From assembly GCF_900105075.1 (NCBI RefSeq), contig NZ_FNSK01000001.1, positions 633,001 to 697,000 of the forward strand: a stretch of 64,000 nucleotides of DNA, written 5' to 3'. A model generated the notes under the pieces. That model was not told the origin of the DNA. It saw only the letters and a program-made list of their open reading frames with translations, and did not search any database. The DNA is from Rhodobacter sp. 24-YEA-8 (GTDB lineage: Bacteria; Pseudomonadota; Alphaproteobacteria; Rhodobacterales; Rhodobacteraceae). This document shows positions 57,522 to 64,000 of this stretch, piece by piece. How positions within the stretch are numbered: position 1 is the first letter of the stretch; each line of letters starts with the position of its first letter. Both the position numbers and the translations under genes were made by a program.

Positions 57522-58187
57522 ATGCGCTGGACGATCCCAAATACCCTCACTTTCATGCGGCTGCTCGCGGCTCCCGGCGTAGCTGTGTTGTTTCTCTATT
57601 TCCACAGGCCATGGGCCGACTGGCTGGCGCTCGCGCTTTTCATTGGCGCGGCGGTGACCGACTATTTCGACGGCTATCTTGCGCGGTTGTGGAAACAGGA
57701 ATCCAAATTCGGGGCCATGCTGGATCCGATTGCCGATAAGGCCATGGTGGTGATCGCGATCATGGTTCTGACCGGCTATAACGGCATGAACCCCTGGCTG
57801 ATCCTGCCCGCCACCGTGATCCTCTTCCGTGAGGTTTTTGTCTCGGGGCTTCGCGAGTTTATTGGGGCAAAAGCCGGCACGCTGCGTGTGACACAGCTCG
57901 CCAAATGGAAAACCACAGCGCAAATGGTTGCGATTGCAGCGCTTTTCCTTGGGACGGGGCTCGATTACGTCAACGGAATCGCGGCGCGCGGCATGACGGT
58001 CGAGCAATATGTCGATGCTGTCCGTGCCGGTACGGCCGATCCGATCCGGGCCTGCGTCACCCAAAACTGCGCTTCTTATGCCAATTCCGTCGGCCTTGTG
58101 CTGATCTGGATCGCGGCCATCCTCACCGCCTTCACTGGCTGGGAATATTTCGCGAAATCAAGACCATATCTGCGGGATGATCCATGA
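57522..58187 (+). CDS. pgsA: CDP-diacylglycerol--glycerol-3-phosphate 3-phosphatidyltransferase
   Basis: 221 residues from ATG 57522. Makes phosphatidylglycerol phosphate in the inner membrane. The CDP-alcohol phosphatidyltransferase motif is complete: VTDYFDGYLARLWKQ with SKFGAMLDPIADK, giving the D-x2-DG-x2-AR-x8-G-x3-D-x3-D ladder. The N-terminus MRWTIPNTLTFMRLLAAPGV is the usual one; the frame is open to a TTG at 57465. Between the last helices is an insert of about 40 residues with two Cys (RACVTQNC). The stop overlaps moaD. Confidence 0.92.
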   Translation: MRWTIPNTLTFMRLLAAPGVAVLFLYFHRPWADWLALALFIGAAVTDYFDGYLARLWKQESKFGAMLDPIADKAMVVIAIMVLTGYNGMNPWLILPATVILFREVFVSGLREFIGAKAGTLRVTQLAKWKTTAQMVAIAALFLGTGLDYVNGIAARGMTVEQYVDAVRAGTADPIRACVTQNCASYANSVGLVLIWIAAILTAFTGWEYFAKSRPYLRDDP

Positions 58188-58432
58188 TCGAGATCCTCTA
58201 TTTCGCATGGCTGCGCGAAAAGATCGGTCTGCCGCGCGAGAGGGTCGAGACCGGGGCGGCAACGGTCGCCGATCTCGTGCAGGAGCTGGCGCTGCGCGGC
58301 GAGGCCTATGCTCTGGCCTTTGCCGATCTGACCAGCCTGCGGGTGGCACTTGATCAGGAACTGGCGGATTTTGAAGCCCCGCTTGCAGGGGTGCGGGAAG
58401 TGGCATTCTTCCCGCCAATGACCGGGGGCTGA
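58184..58432 (+). CDS. moaD: Molybdopterin synthase small subunit
   Basis: 82 residues, ubiquitin-like fold; the C-terminal Gly-Gly (PPMTGG) is adenylated and thiocarboxylated to donate sulfur to precursor Z. Conserved FAWLREKIG and REVAFFPPMTGG. It overlaps pgsA by ATGA and sits 3 bases before moaE. Confidence 0.93.
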   Translation: MIEILYFAWLREKIGLPRERVETGAATVADLVQELALRGEAYALAFADLTSLRVALDQELADFEAPLAGVREVAFFPPMTGG

Positions 58433-58435
58433 GCC

Positions 58436-58888
58436 GTGAACGCGCCAGAGATCCGGGTGCAGGCGGCGGCGTTTGACCAGGGGGCAGAGCTGAACCGCTT
58501 TACCTCTGCCGCCGGTCCGGCTGGCGCGGTGGTCAGCTTTTCCGGCATCGTGCGCGATGAGGGCGGTACGCTCGAAGCACTTGAAATCGAACATTATCCT
58601 GCGATGACCGCCGTCGCGATCCAGGCCATTGCCGAAGAGGCCGCGCGCCGCTGGGCGCTTACCGCGACACTGGTGATCCACCGTTTCGGGCGGCTGGTTC
58701 CCGGCGAGGCGATCATGATGGTCGCCACCGCCGCCCGCCATCGTCGTGAGGCTTTCGAGGCGGCGGAGTTCCTGATGGATTATCTCAAATCGCGCGCGCC
58801 GTTCTGGAAAAAGGCCTTCACCGCCGGGGGCGCCGAATGGGTTGCCGCCAGAGACAGCGATGAAGAGGCGCTGGGCCGCTGGGGCTGA
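58436..58888 (+). CDS. moaE: Molybdopterin synthase large subunit
   Basis: 150 residues, GTG start at 58436. Catalytic subunit that converts precursor Z to molybdopterin. Family segments: GAVVSFSGIVRDEG, then LEALEIEHYPAMTAVAIQAI, HRFGRLVPGEAIMMVATAAR, and the catalytic-lysine region MDYLKSRAPFWKKAF. It pairs with MoaD next door. Confidence 0.94.
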   Translation: MNAPEIRVQAAAFDQGAELNRFTSAAGPAGAVVSFSGIVRDEGGTLEALEIEHYPAMTAVAIQAIAEEAARRWALTATLVIHRFGRLVPGEAIMMVATAARHRREAFEAAEFLMDYLKSRAPFWKKAFTAGGAEWVAARDSDEEALGRWG

Positions 58889-58907
58889 CGCACTTGCCCC
58901 GACGCGA

Positions 58908-59927
58908 CTAACCCTTCCGACCGAACCGTTCAGACCAGCAGGGTTGCAGATCGCCGCGCTGAGGGCTGGCGAGCCAGACCGCGTGGGCAATGGCGCGCGA
59001 CAGGCAGACTGCCGCCGAATGGCCGATCTGGAACAGATCGGTCAGCGGATCATGCAAGTCCCGTGCCCCGCTCGCGGCTGCGAAGACCAGATCTCCGTCG
59101 ATCAATGTGTGCGACGGGCAGATCGCCCGCGCCATGCCATCATGTGCCGCCACCGCGACCCGATGCGCCTCGGCTTTGGTCAATGTGGCGTCGGTGGCGA
59201 CAATGGCGATGGTGGTGGCCTCGCCCATCCGCTTCATCGGCAGGGGGGCTGCCGCTGCGGGCAGCGCGGGGGCGGGCCCGAGGCCGCCGAATTCGGCCCC
59301 CTCTTCGAACGGGGCTGCGAGAAACCAGGGGCCATCGCCCGCCGTCACCTGACCAAGCGCATTGACCGCGACCAGCGCGCCGACCGTGATCCCCGAGGGC
59401 AACAGGGCCGAGGCCGAGCCAAGCCCGCCCTTCAGCGTGCCGGTCATTGCCCCGGTGCCGGCCCCGACGCTGCCGAGCGTGAAATCCACCGCCGCCGCCT
59501 CCAGTGCGGCACGACCCAGGGCAGGGTAGGGGCTGGTCACCGCCTCTTTGGCCCAGGCTTTGTCGCCGCCATTGAGCAGGTCGAAGAGGATGGCACCCGA
59601 CACGATCGGCACCCGCTGCTCGCCCACCGCATAGCCACGGCCCATCGCGCGCAGCCCCGCCATCACGCCGGAACAGGCATCAAGGCCAAAGGCCGACCCG
59701 CCGGATAGCACCAGCGCATCCACCTCGCTCACCAGCCGGTCGGGCGCCAGAAGATCGGTCTCGCGGCTGCCCGGGGCGCCTCCCATCACATGTACCGCCG
59801 CCGTGAAGGGGCGGTCAGCCGTCAGGACGGTAACACCCGAATGCAGCACCGGATCCGAGGCATTGCCGACCCGAAACCCCGCGACATCGGTGATCAGATT
59901 GCCTGGTCCTGGCCGCATCTGCCGCAT
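58908..59927 (-). CDS. P1/DmpA-family peptidase (S58)
   Basis: 339 residues from ATG 59927. Family members are N-terminal-nucleophile aminopeptidases (L-aminopeptidase D-Ala-esterase/amidase type) that self-cleave before a Ser/Thr. Segments: DVAGFRVGNASDPVLHSGVT, then ALVLSGGSAFGLDACSGVMA and the cleavage region GSVGAGTGAMTGTLKGGLGSAS. A further GEATTIAIVATDATLTKAEA is conserved. ATG 59927 is chosen among three close Mets; it is in frame with the family N-terminus. It is convergent with moaE. Confidence 0.88.
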   Translation of the reverse strand: MRQMRPGPGNLITDVAGFRVGNASDPVLHSGVTVLTADRPFTAAVHVMGGAPGSRETDLLAPDRLVSEVDALVLSGGSAFGLDACSGVMAGLRAMGRGYAVGEQRVPIVSGAILFDLLNGGDKAWAKEAVTSPYPALGRAALEAAAVDFTLGSVGAGTGAMTGTLKGGLGSASALLPSGITVGALVAVNALGQVTAGDGPWFLAAPFEEGAEFGGLGPAPALPAAAAPLPMKRMGEATTIAIVATDATLTKAEAHRVAVAAHDGMARAICPSHTLIDGDLVFAAASGARDLHDPLTDLFQIGHSAAVCLSRAIAHAVWLASPQRGDLQPCWSERFGRKG

Positions 59928-60214
59928 CCCTTCCGCATCGCCTGCTCTGCCCTGTTCCAGGCGCAGACTGCCCGCATTTCTGCCATTGATCCAGTGCCTG
60001 CGCCTGCGCCACCCCGTCCGGGCCGGGCGAAGCCCGCCGCGGGGCGATGTCTGATTTGTTGCCACAGTCGCAACACTTAACCCGTGCATTGGCCCGTCTG
60101 GCACCTGAATCGACGCGCGCGGCCCTTCGGGACTTGACGTGGCGCAGAGGGCGTGGCGCATGGACTCTATGCGGGACGGCGGCGGCCGTCCTGAGTCGTT
60201 TTCACCACACCGGG

Positions 60215-61093
60215 ATGACCTTCGTGATTTTCACACTGCCCCGCCTTGTTGCCGTGCTTGCCCTTTCCGCCCTTGCTGCCTGTGGCGCGAAACCTCATAT
60301 CGAAGAGACGCCGGGCGTGGTCGCCGGCTACGAGGCCGTGGATGACGGCAAGATCCATATTCCGGCCGTTGCGCCGAAATATCTGATGGAGGACCATCGC
60401 CGCGCAGAGGTGGCCTATAACGGCGATGATGCGCCCGGCTCTATCGTGGTCGATGTCTATTCACGCAAGCTCTACTGGGTGCTGCCCGACGGGCGCGCGG
60501 TGCGCTATGCCATCGCGGTGGGCCGCGAGGGAACCTCGTTCCGTGGCAATGGCTATATCGGGCGCAAGGCGGAATGGCCGTCCTGGACGCCGACCGCCAA
60601 TATGATCCGCACCCGCCCCGATCTTTACGCGGAATATGCCGGCGGTCTGCCGGGAGGGCTTGAAAACCCGCTGGGTTCGCGCGCGCTTTACCTTTATCGC
60701 GGCGGCCGTGACACCATGTTCCGCATCCATGGCACCATCGACAATGCGTCGGTCGGGCTGGCGACCAGCGCGGGCTGCATCCGTCTTTACAACCAGGATG
60801 TGATGGATCTTTACACCCGCGCCGGCAATGGCACCCATGTGAAGGTCCGCAGCGAGGCCGAGAGTGTCGCGCTTGAGGGGCCCTATATGGATGACGCCTT
60901 TGGCCGTGCCGTGCCGGAGACCGAGGCGAATATCGCGAAGAAGGCGGCGGATGAGGCGGCCATTGCCAAAGCTGAGGCCGATGCCCGCGTGGCGGCTGAA
61001 AAGGCCGAGGCAAAGCGTCTGAAGCAGTGCAAGCGCAAGAAGATCGCGCCCGAGGATTGCCCGCTGCCAGAGACCGAAGCCGCCGCTGGCTGA
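60215..61093 (+). CDS. L,D-transpeptidase (YkuD) lipoprotein
   Basis: 292 residues. Lipobox LAAC (Cys23). The YkuD domain (about 75-225) shows KLYWVLPDGRAVRYAIAVGR and the catalytic HGTIDNASVGLATSAGCIRL with the His and the Cys of SxGCxR; the active-site Arg follows. It crosslinks peptidoglycan or attaches lipoproteins. The C-terminal 60 residues are an Ala/Glu/Lys helix rich in KAEAxA, ending in a Cys-containing QCKRKKIAPEDCP. A terminator follows. The frame is open upstream to 60047, but the signal peptide starts at 60215. Confidence 0.9.
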   Translation: MTFVIFTLPRLVAVLALSALAACGAKPHIEETPGVVAGYEAVDDGKIHIPAVAPKYLMEDHRRAEVAYNGDDAPGSIVVDVYSRKLYWVLPDGRAVRYAIAVGREGTSFRGNGYIGRKAEWPSWTPTANMIRTRPDLYAEYAGGLPGGLENPLGSRALYLYRGGRDTMFRIHGTIDNASVGLATSAGCIRLYNQDVMDLYTRAGNGTHVKVRSEAESVALEGPYMDDAFGRAVPETEANIAKKAADEAAIAKAEADARVAAEKAEAKRLKQCKRKKIAPEDCPLPETEAAAG

Positions 61094-61115
61094 GCGCCTT
61101 CGCCCTGACCTGATG

Positions 61116-61146
61116 AAAACCGCGCCAGAACATGGCGCGGTTTTTT
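61116..61146 (+). terminator. Intrinsic terminator after the YkuD gene
   Basis: Stem AAACCGCGCCA (61117-61127) pairs with TGGCGCGGTTT (61133-61143) around a short loop, followed by further T residues (61141-61146). It lies 23 bases after the stop. Confidence 0.88.
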
Positions 61147-61251
61147 CATGTGACGGGAGTTTTGCGTCTGCCGTGATCGCGGCTTTCCCCTGATCATTGC
61201 GCCTCGGTTTCGGGGAATTGACCGGGGTCCTTTCGGGGCCTCAGGCGGTGT

Positions 61252-61599
61252 TCAGGCGACGATCACATAATCTTTGAGCGTGGTCTCGATCACCTCCCAG
61301 GTACCGGCATAACCAGGGCGGATGATGAAACTGTCGCCCGCTTTCAGATGGGTTTCAGCGCCATTCTGGTCGGTCACCACCGAATGGCCCTCATGGATAT
61401 AGACATATTCCCATTCATCATAAGAGACCTTCCACTTGCCTTTGGTCGCCTGCCAGAGGCCGGAATAAAGCCCCTCTTTTTCCTCAAGGCTCCAGGTCGT
61501 ATGGACCGGATCGCCCGCGATCACCTTTTCGGGCGAAGGGCGGTCCGTCTCGGGCGTGATGCCGTCACGGGTGACGCGCAGGATCAGGGGATGGGTCAT
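61252..61599 (-). CDS. Cupin-domain protein (EutQ/DUF861-like)
   Basis: 115 residues from ATG 61599, GGAG 7 nt upstream; a Met 10 codons earlier is less likely. A single beta-barrel cupin: GKWKVSYDEWEYVYIHEGHS, then LKAGDSFIIRPGYAGTWEVI. The DEWEYVY/GxSFxIxPG pattern is the Cupin_3 (DUF861) type, often binding metal with one His missing. No substrate can be assigned. It is divergent from panB, sharing an intergenic region with phased TGCAC repeats. Confidence 0.82.
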   Translation of the reverse strand: MTHPLILRVTRDGITPETDRPSPEKVIAGDPVHTTWSLEEKEGLYSGLWQATKGKWKVSYDEWEYVYIHEGHSVVTDQNGAETHLKAGDSFIIRPGYAGTWEVIETTLKDYVIVA

Positions 61600-61813
61600 A
61601 AATTGCTCCGTGGCTGAAAGGGGCTGCACGGGGCATAAGCCCTGGCGAACCGGTTTGGCCCATTGGCGCCGGGAGGCGCCACGGCGTCAAGAGGGGGCAG
61701 CCGGAGGGGCAAAAGCCAGGTGCTGCACTGCGGCGCTTAATTCTTGCACAAGTTGCAGCGCTATGCCCTTATGCTGCACAATTTGTTAACGAAGCCCGGG
61801 ACCTGCATCGCCC
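61600..61813. promoter_or_regulatory. Divergent cupin/panB promoter region with phased TGCAC repeats
   Basis: The pentamer TGCAC occurs at 61724, 61745 and 61775 (spacings 21 and 30 bases). The last two are extended to TGCACAAGTTG and TGCACAATTTG, so the copies lie roughly on one face of the helix. The inverted form TGCAGCG follows the second copy. This is a candidate operator for panBC and possibly the cupin gene. The panB ATG is 29 bases beyond the last repeat. Confidence 0.5.
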
Positions 61814-62653
61814 ATGAGCGCCACTTCCTCCGCCAGGGCGGTTCTGCCGCCCGATATCAGGGCCATGAAAGGGGGGGCGCCGATTGTCACCCTCACCGCC
61901 TATACGACGCCGGTTGCGCGGCTGGTTGATCCGCATTGCGATGTGATCCTGGTGGGCGACAGCCTTGGCATGGTGATCCACGGACTGCCCTCGACCATTG
62001 GCGTGACGATGGAGATGATGATCCTGCATGGTCGCGCCGTGGTCCGGGGCGCGTCAAAGGCGATGGTGGTGATCGATATGCCCTTCGGGTCTTATGAGGA
62101 AAGCCCGGCCCAGGCCTTTCGCAATGCGGGTCGGCTGATGGCCGAGACCGGTGCGACCTCGGTCAAGCTTGAAGGCGGCGCGCATATGGCGGAAACGATT
62201 GCGTTCCTGACCGCGCGCGGCGTGCCGGTGATGGCGCATATCGGGCTGACGCCGCAATCGGTGAATACGCTGGGCGGCTATAAGGTCGTCGGGCGTGACG
62301 GTGAGGCCGAGAAGGTGATGGCCGACGCCCGGGCCGTCGAGGCGGCGGGCGCCTATTCGGTGGTGCTGGAAAAGGTGCCCGCAGGGCTCGCGGCGCAGAT
62401 CACCGGGGCACTTGCGATCCCGACCATCGGGATCGGTGCGGGCGTCGATTGTGACGGCCAGGTTCTGGTAGTCGATGATATGCTGGGGCTTTTCACCGAA
62501 TTCCGCCCGAAATTCGTCAAGCGCTATGGCAATCTGGGCGAGGCTGCCGATCAGGCCATCGCGACCTATGCCGCCGAGGTGCGCGCACGCGCCTTTCCTG
62601 GCCCTGACCATTCCTTTGCTGACACTATGCCAGGACCAAAAACCTCCAAATGA
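61814..62653 (+). CDS. panB: 3-methyl-2-oxobutanoate hydroxymethyltransferase
   Basis: 279 residues, TIM barrel. Adds a one-carbon unit to alpha-ketoisovalerate to make ketopantoate. Magnesium and substrate segments: [20 protein letters not shown], then [38 protein letters not shown] and [15 protein letters not shown]. The C-terminal [20 protein letters not shown] is diagnostic. It overlaps panC by ATGA. Confidence 0.96.
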   Translation: MSATSSARAVLPPDIRAMKGGAPIVTLTAYTTPVARLVDPHCDVILVGDSLGMVIHGLPSTIGVTMEMMILHGRAVVRGASKAMVVIDMPFGSYEESPAQAFRNAGRLMAETGATSVKLEGGAHMAETIAFLTARGVPVMAHIGLTPQSVNTLGGYKVVGRDGEAEKVMADARAVEAAGAYSVVLEKVPAGLAAQITGALAIPTIGIGAGVDCDGQVLVVDDMLGLFTEFRPKFVKRYGNLGEAADQAIATYAAEVRARAFPGPDHSFADTMPGPKTSK

Positions 62654-63489
62654 CTGAAATCATTCATACTGTAGCCGAGCTGCGCCAACGTGTGCGGGCC
62701 TGGCGGTCGGCTGGCGATATGACCGGCGTGGTGCCAACGATGGGCGCTTTGCATGAGGGCCATCTTTCGCTTGCGCGGCGGGCGCGGCTGGAATGCGAGC
62801 GCGTGATCACCACGATCTTCGTCAACCCGCGCCAGTTCAATAATCCTGACGATCTGAGCCGCTACCCCCGCACGCTGGACTCCGATGCGGCGCTTTTGAA
62901 ATCGGTACCGGTGGATGTGGTCTTTGCGCCGGATGTCGATGAGGTCTATCCCGATGGTTTTATCACCACGGTCTCGGTTGGTGGTGTGTCAGAGCCGCTT
63001 GAGGGACGTATGCGCCCGGGCCATTTCGACGGTGTGGCGACGGTGGTAACCAAGCTTCTTGGTATGACCGAGGCGCAGCGCGGCTATTTCGGTCAGAAGG
63101 ACTGGCAGCAATTGCAGGTGGTGACGCGGCTGGTGGCCGATCTCAACCTGCCGGTGCAGATCGTGGGTTGCGAGACGGTGCGCGAAGCGGATGGCCTCGC
63201 CATGTCCTCACGCAATCGCCAGCTGACCGGGGCGGGCCGCAACATCGCTCCTGTGCTATATGCCGCGATCAGCCGCGCCGCCGACGAAATCCGTGACGGC
63301 CAGAGCGACCGTATGGCGATCCGCGAGGCGGCGGAAACCATGCGCAATGCCGGGTTCGAGCGGGTGGAATATATCGAATTGCGCGATGCCGGCACGCTGA
63401 TGCCCTCGGATGACCCGAAACGCCCGCGCCGGATGCTCGCCGCCGCCTGGCTCGACGGCGTGCGCCTGATCGACAATATCCCGGTCTGA
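62650..63489 (+). CDS. panC: Pantothenate synthetase (pantoate--beta-alanine ligase)
   Basis: 279 residues, class I-aaRS-like fold. ATP-binding HIGH-like [14 protein letters not shown], then [20 protein letters not shown], the pantoate site [15 protein letters not shown], and KMSKS-like SSRN (AMSSRNRQL). It completes pantothenate; CoaX in this window (31620-32393) phosphorylates it. panD and panE are not in the window. Confidence 0.96.
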   Translation: MTEIIHTVAELRQRVRAWRSAGDMTGVVPTMGALHEGHLSLARRARLECERVITTIFVNPRQFNNPDDLSRYPRTLDSDAALLKSVPVDVVFAPDVDEVYPDGFITTVSVGGVSEPLEGRMRPGHFDGVATVVTKLLGMTEAQRGYFGQKDWQQLQVVTRLVADLNLPVQIVGCETVREADGLAMSSRNRQLTGAGRNIAPVLYAAISRAADEIRDGQSDRMAIREAAETMRNAGFERVEYIELRDAGTLMPSDDPKRPRRMLAAAWLDGVRLIDNIPV

Positions 63490-63598
63490 CCCTTCCGGGT
63501 GGAAGATAGAAGCCAGGAGGAACGGCCGGCTTCCTTCTGATCCGCACAGCCCCGGGGGGAGGGGGCGGCCGCGCCGCCTTGCACCGTCAGAAAGACAG

Positions 63599-63631
63599 AA
63601 AAAGGCGTCCGGATATTCTCCGGACGCCTTT
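63599..63631 (-). terminator. Intrinsic terminator between panC and the phosphate-binding gene
   Basis: AAAGGCGTCCGG pairs with CCGGACGCCTTT around a 7-nt AT-rich loop. Five A to the left give a T-run on the minus strand, so it mainly ends the phosphate-binding gene; the plus-strand side also has T-rich sequence after the stem and may end panC. Confidence 0.85.
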
Positions 63632-63664
63632 CGTCTTTCGTGAAGTCACCAGTCCCGGCAGGGA

Positions 63665-64000
63665 TCAGTTCAGCGGGCCCATCGGGGTTTCTGCCTCGAC
63701 CATAGCCTGGGTCGCAGCCAGTTCCGGATCCGAGACGAGGCCGTAAGCGGCGAGCGGGCCATCCGGGCCAGCCACTTCATCCGAGACGAAGAACTGGACG
63801 AAATCCTTCAGGCCAGGCACCACGCCGAAATGGGCTTTCTTGACGTAGATATAGAGCGGGCGCGAGATCGGGTATTCGCCGGCCGCGATGGTTTCCACCG
63901 AAGGCACGATACCGTCGATGGTGGCGACGCGCAGTTTGTCGGTGTTGTTCTGGTAGAAGCTCAGGCCGAAGACGCCGATGGCGTTCTTATCGGCGTCGAT
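63665..64000 (-). CDS. PstS-family phosphate-binding protein, C-terminal part (cut by window edge)
   Basis: The last 111 residues of a periplasmic phosphate-binding protein; the 5' end lies beyond base 64000. Segments IGVFGLSFYQNNTDKLRVAT, then SVETIAAGEYPISRPLYIYV and LKDFVQFFVSDEVAG are typical of the C-terminal lobe of PstS-type proteins (here the AGEYPISRPLY form). It ends VEAETPMGPLN. It probably begins a pst operon to the right of the window, transcribed leftward. The symbol is left blank because more than one PstS-like paralogue is common. Confidence 0.85.
   Translation of the reverse strand: MDADKNAIGVFGLSFYQNNTDKLRVATIDGIVPSVETIAAGEYPISRPLYIYVKKAHFGVVPGLKDFVQFFVSDEVAGPDGPLAAYGLVSDPELAATQAMVEAETPMGPLN

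Noticed and set aside
59790..60080. Plus-strand ORFs opposite the start of the P1 peptidase
   Set aside because: Antisense of the peptidase N-terminus; Arg/Pro-rich with no features.

Overview
The window is a GC-rich stretch of alphaproteobacterial chromosome, most likely from the Rhodobacteraceae/Paracoccaceae (Rhodobacter, Paracoccus or Gemmobacter-like). The evidence is the gene order (lysC-ptsP; a full nuoA-N cluster interrupted by small reading frames and followed by birA-coaX-rnj; surE-pcm-nlpD; tatABC), the DUF5337/DUF5333-type small proteins inside nuo, the NuoE with a helix-hairpin-helix tail, and the intergenic elements with a GATATTTAAG..ACAGATGAAA core. The genus cannot be fixed from the sequence alone.

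Layout. 1-4758: 5' part of mtnP (minus), then lysC, a small lipoprotein and ptsP (plus). 4759-7170: a decayed accessory patch holding a heavily frameshifted IS3-family remnant, a C-terminal scrap of an IS110-family transposase, and a short secreted ORF. 7171-10027: three translationally coupled genes, an MFS transporter, a DegT-type aminotransferase and an orphan Imm53-like immunity protein; then a small Cys-rich secreted protein (minus). 10912-34066: one long plus-strand transcription unit with all 14 nuo genes in the order A-N, at least twelve non-nuo ORFs between them (secreted or lipoprotein candidates, a collagen-like membrane protein, a CMD-family protein, a DUF3291 protein), then birA, coaX and rnj. 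34067-35133: two strong hairpins and about 0.9 kb without a recognisable gene.

35134-43208: DEAD-box helicase (minus), zf-TFIIB protein (plus), prfC (minus), a degenerate trypsin-like protein (plus), a Hint-domain protein (minus), an SDR enzyme (plus) and a small HTH regulator (minus). 43456-47859: tatA, tatB, tatC, a coupled DUF815 ATPase and a CNNM/CorC-type protein. 48005-50753: surE-pcm-nlpD on the minus strand. 50986-54929: an S49 peptidase, a small zinc-ribbon membrane protein and a FolM-like SDR (closely packed), then an AT-rich spacer with a perfect DnaA-box sequence, then uvrC. 55020-58888: a Gly-rich membrane protein, a PAS protein, then pgsA-moaD-moaE. 58908-64000: P1-family peptidase (minus), a YkuD L,D-transpeptidase lipoprotein (plus), a cupin (minus) divergent from panBC (plus), and the 3' part of a PstS-like phosphate-binding protein (minus).

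How it fits together. Most genes are housekeeping: complex I, Tat export, nucleotide excision repair, molybdopterin synthase, phospholipid synthesis, and pantothenate/CoA synthesis (panB and panC here, coaX behind nuo). No complete mobile element, CRISPR array, prophage, tRNA or rRNA was found. The best candidates for undescribed biology are the accessory ORFs embedded in the nuo operon, the MFS-DegT-Imm53 cassette without a toxin, the Tat-coupled DUF815 ATPase, and several proteins whose textbook catalytic residues have been replaced.
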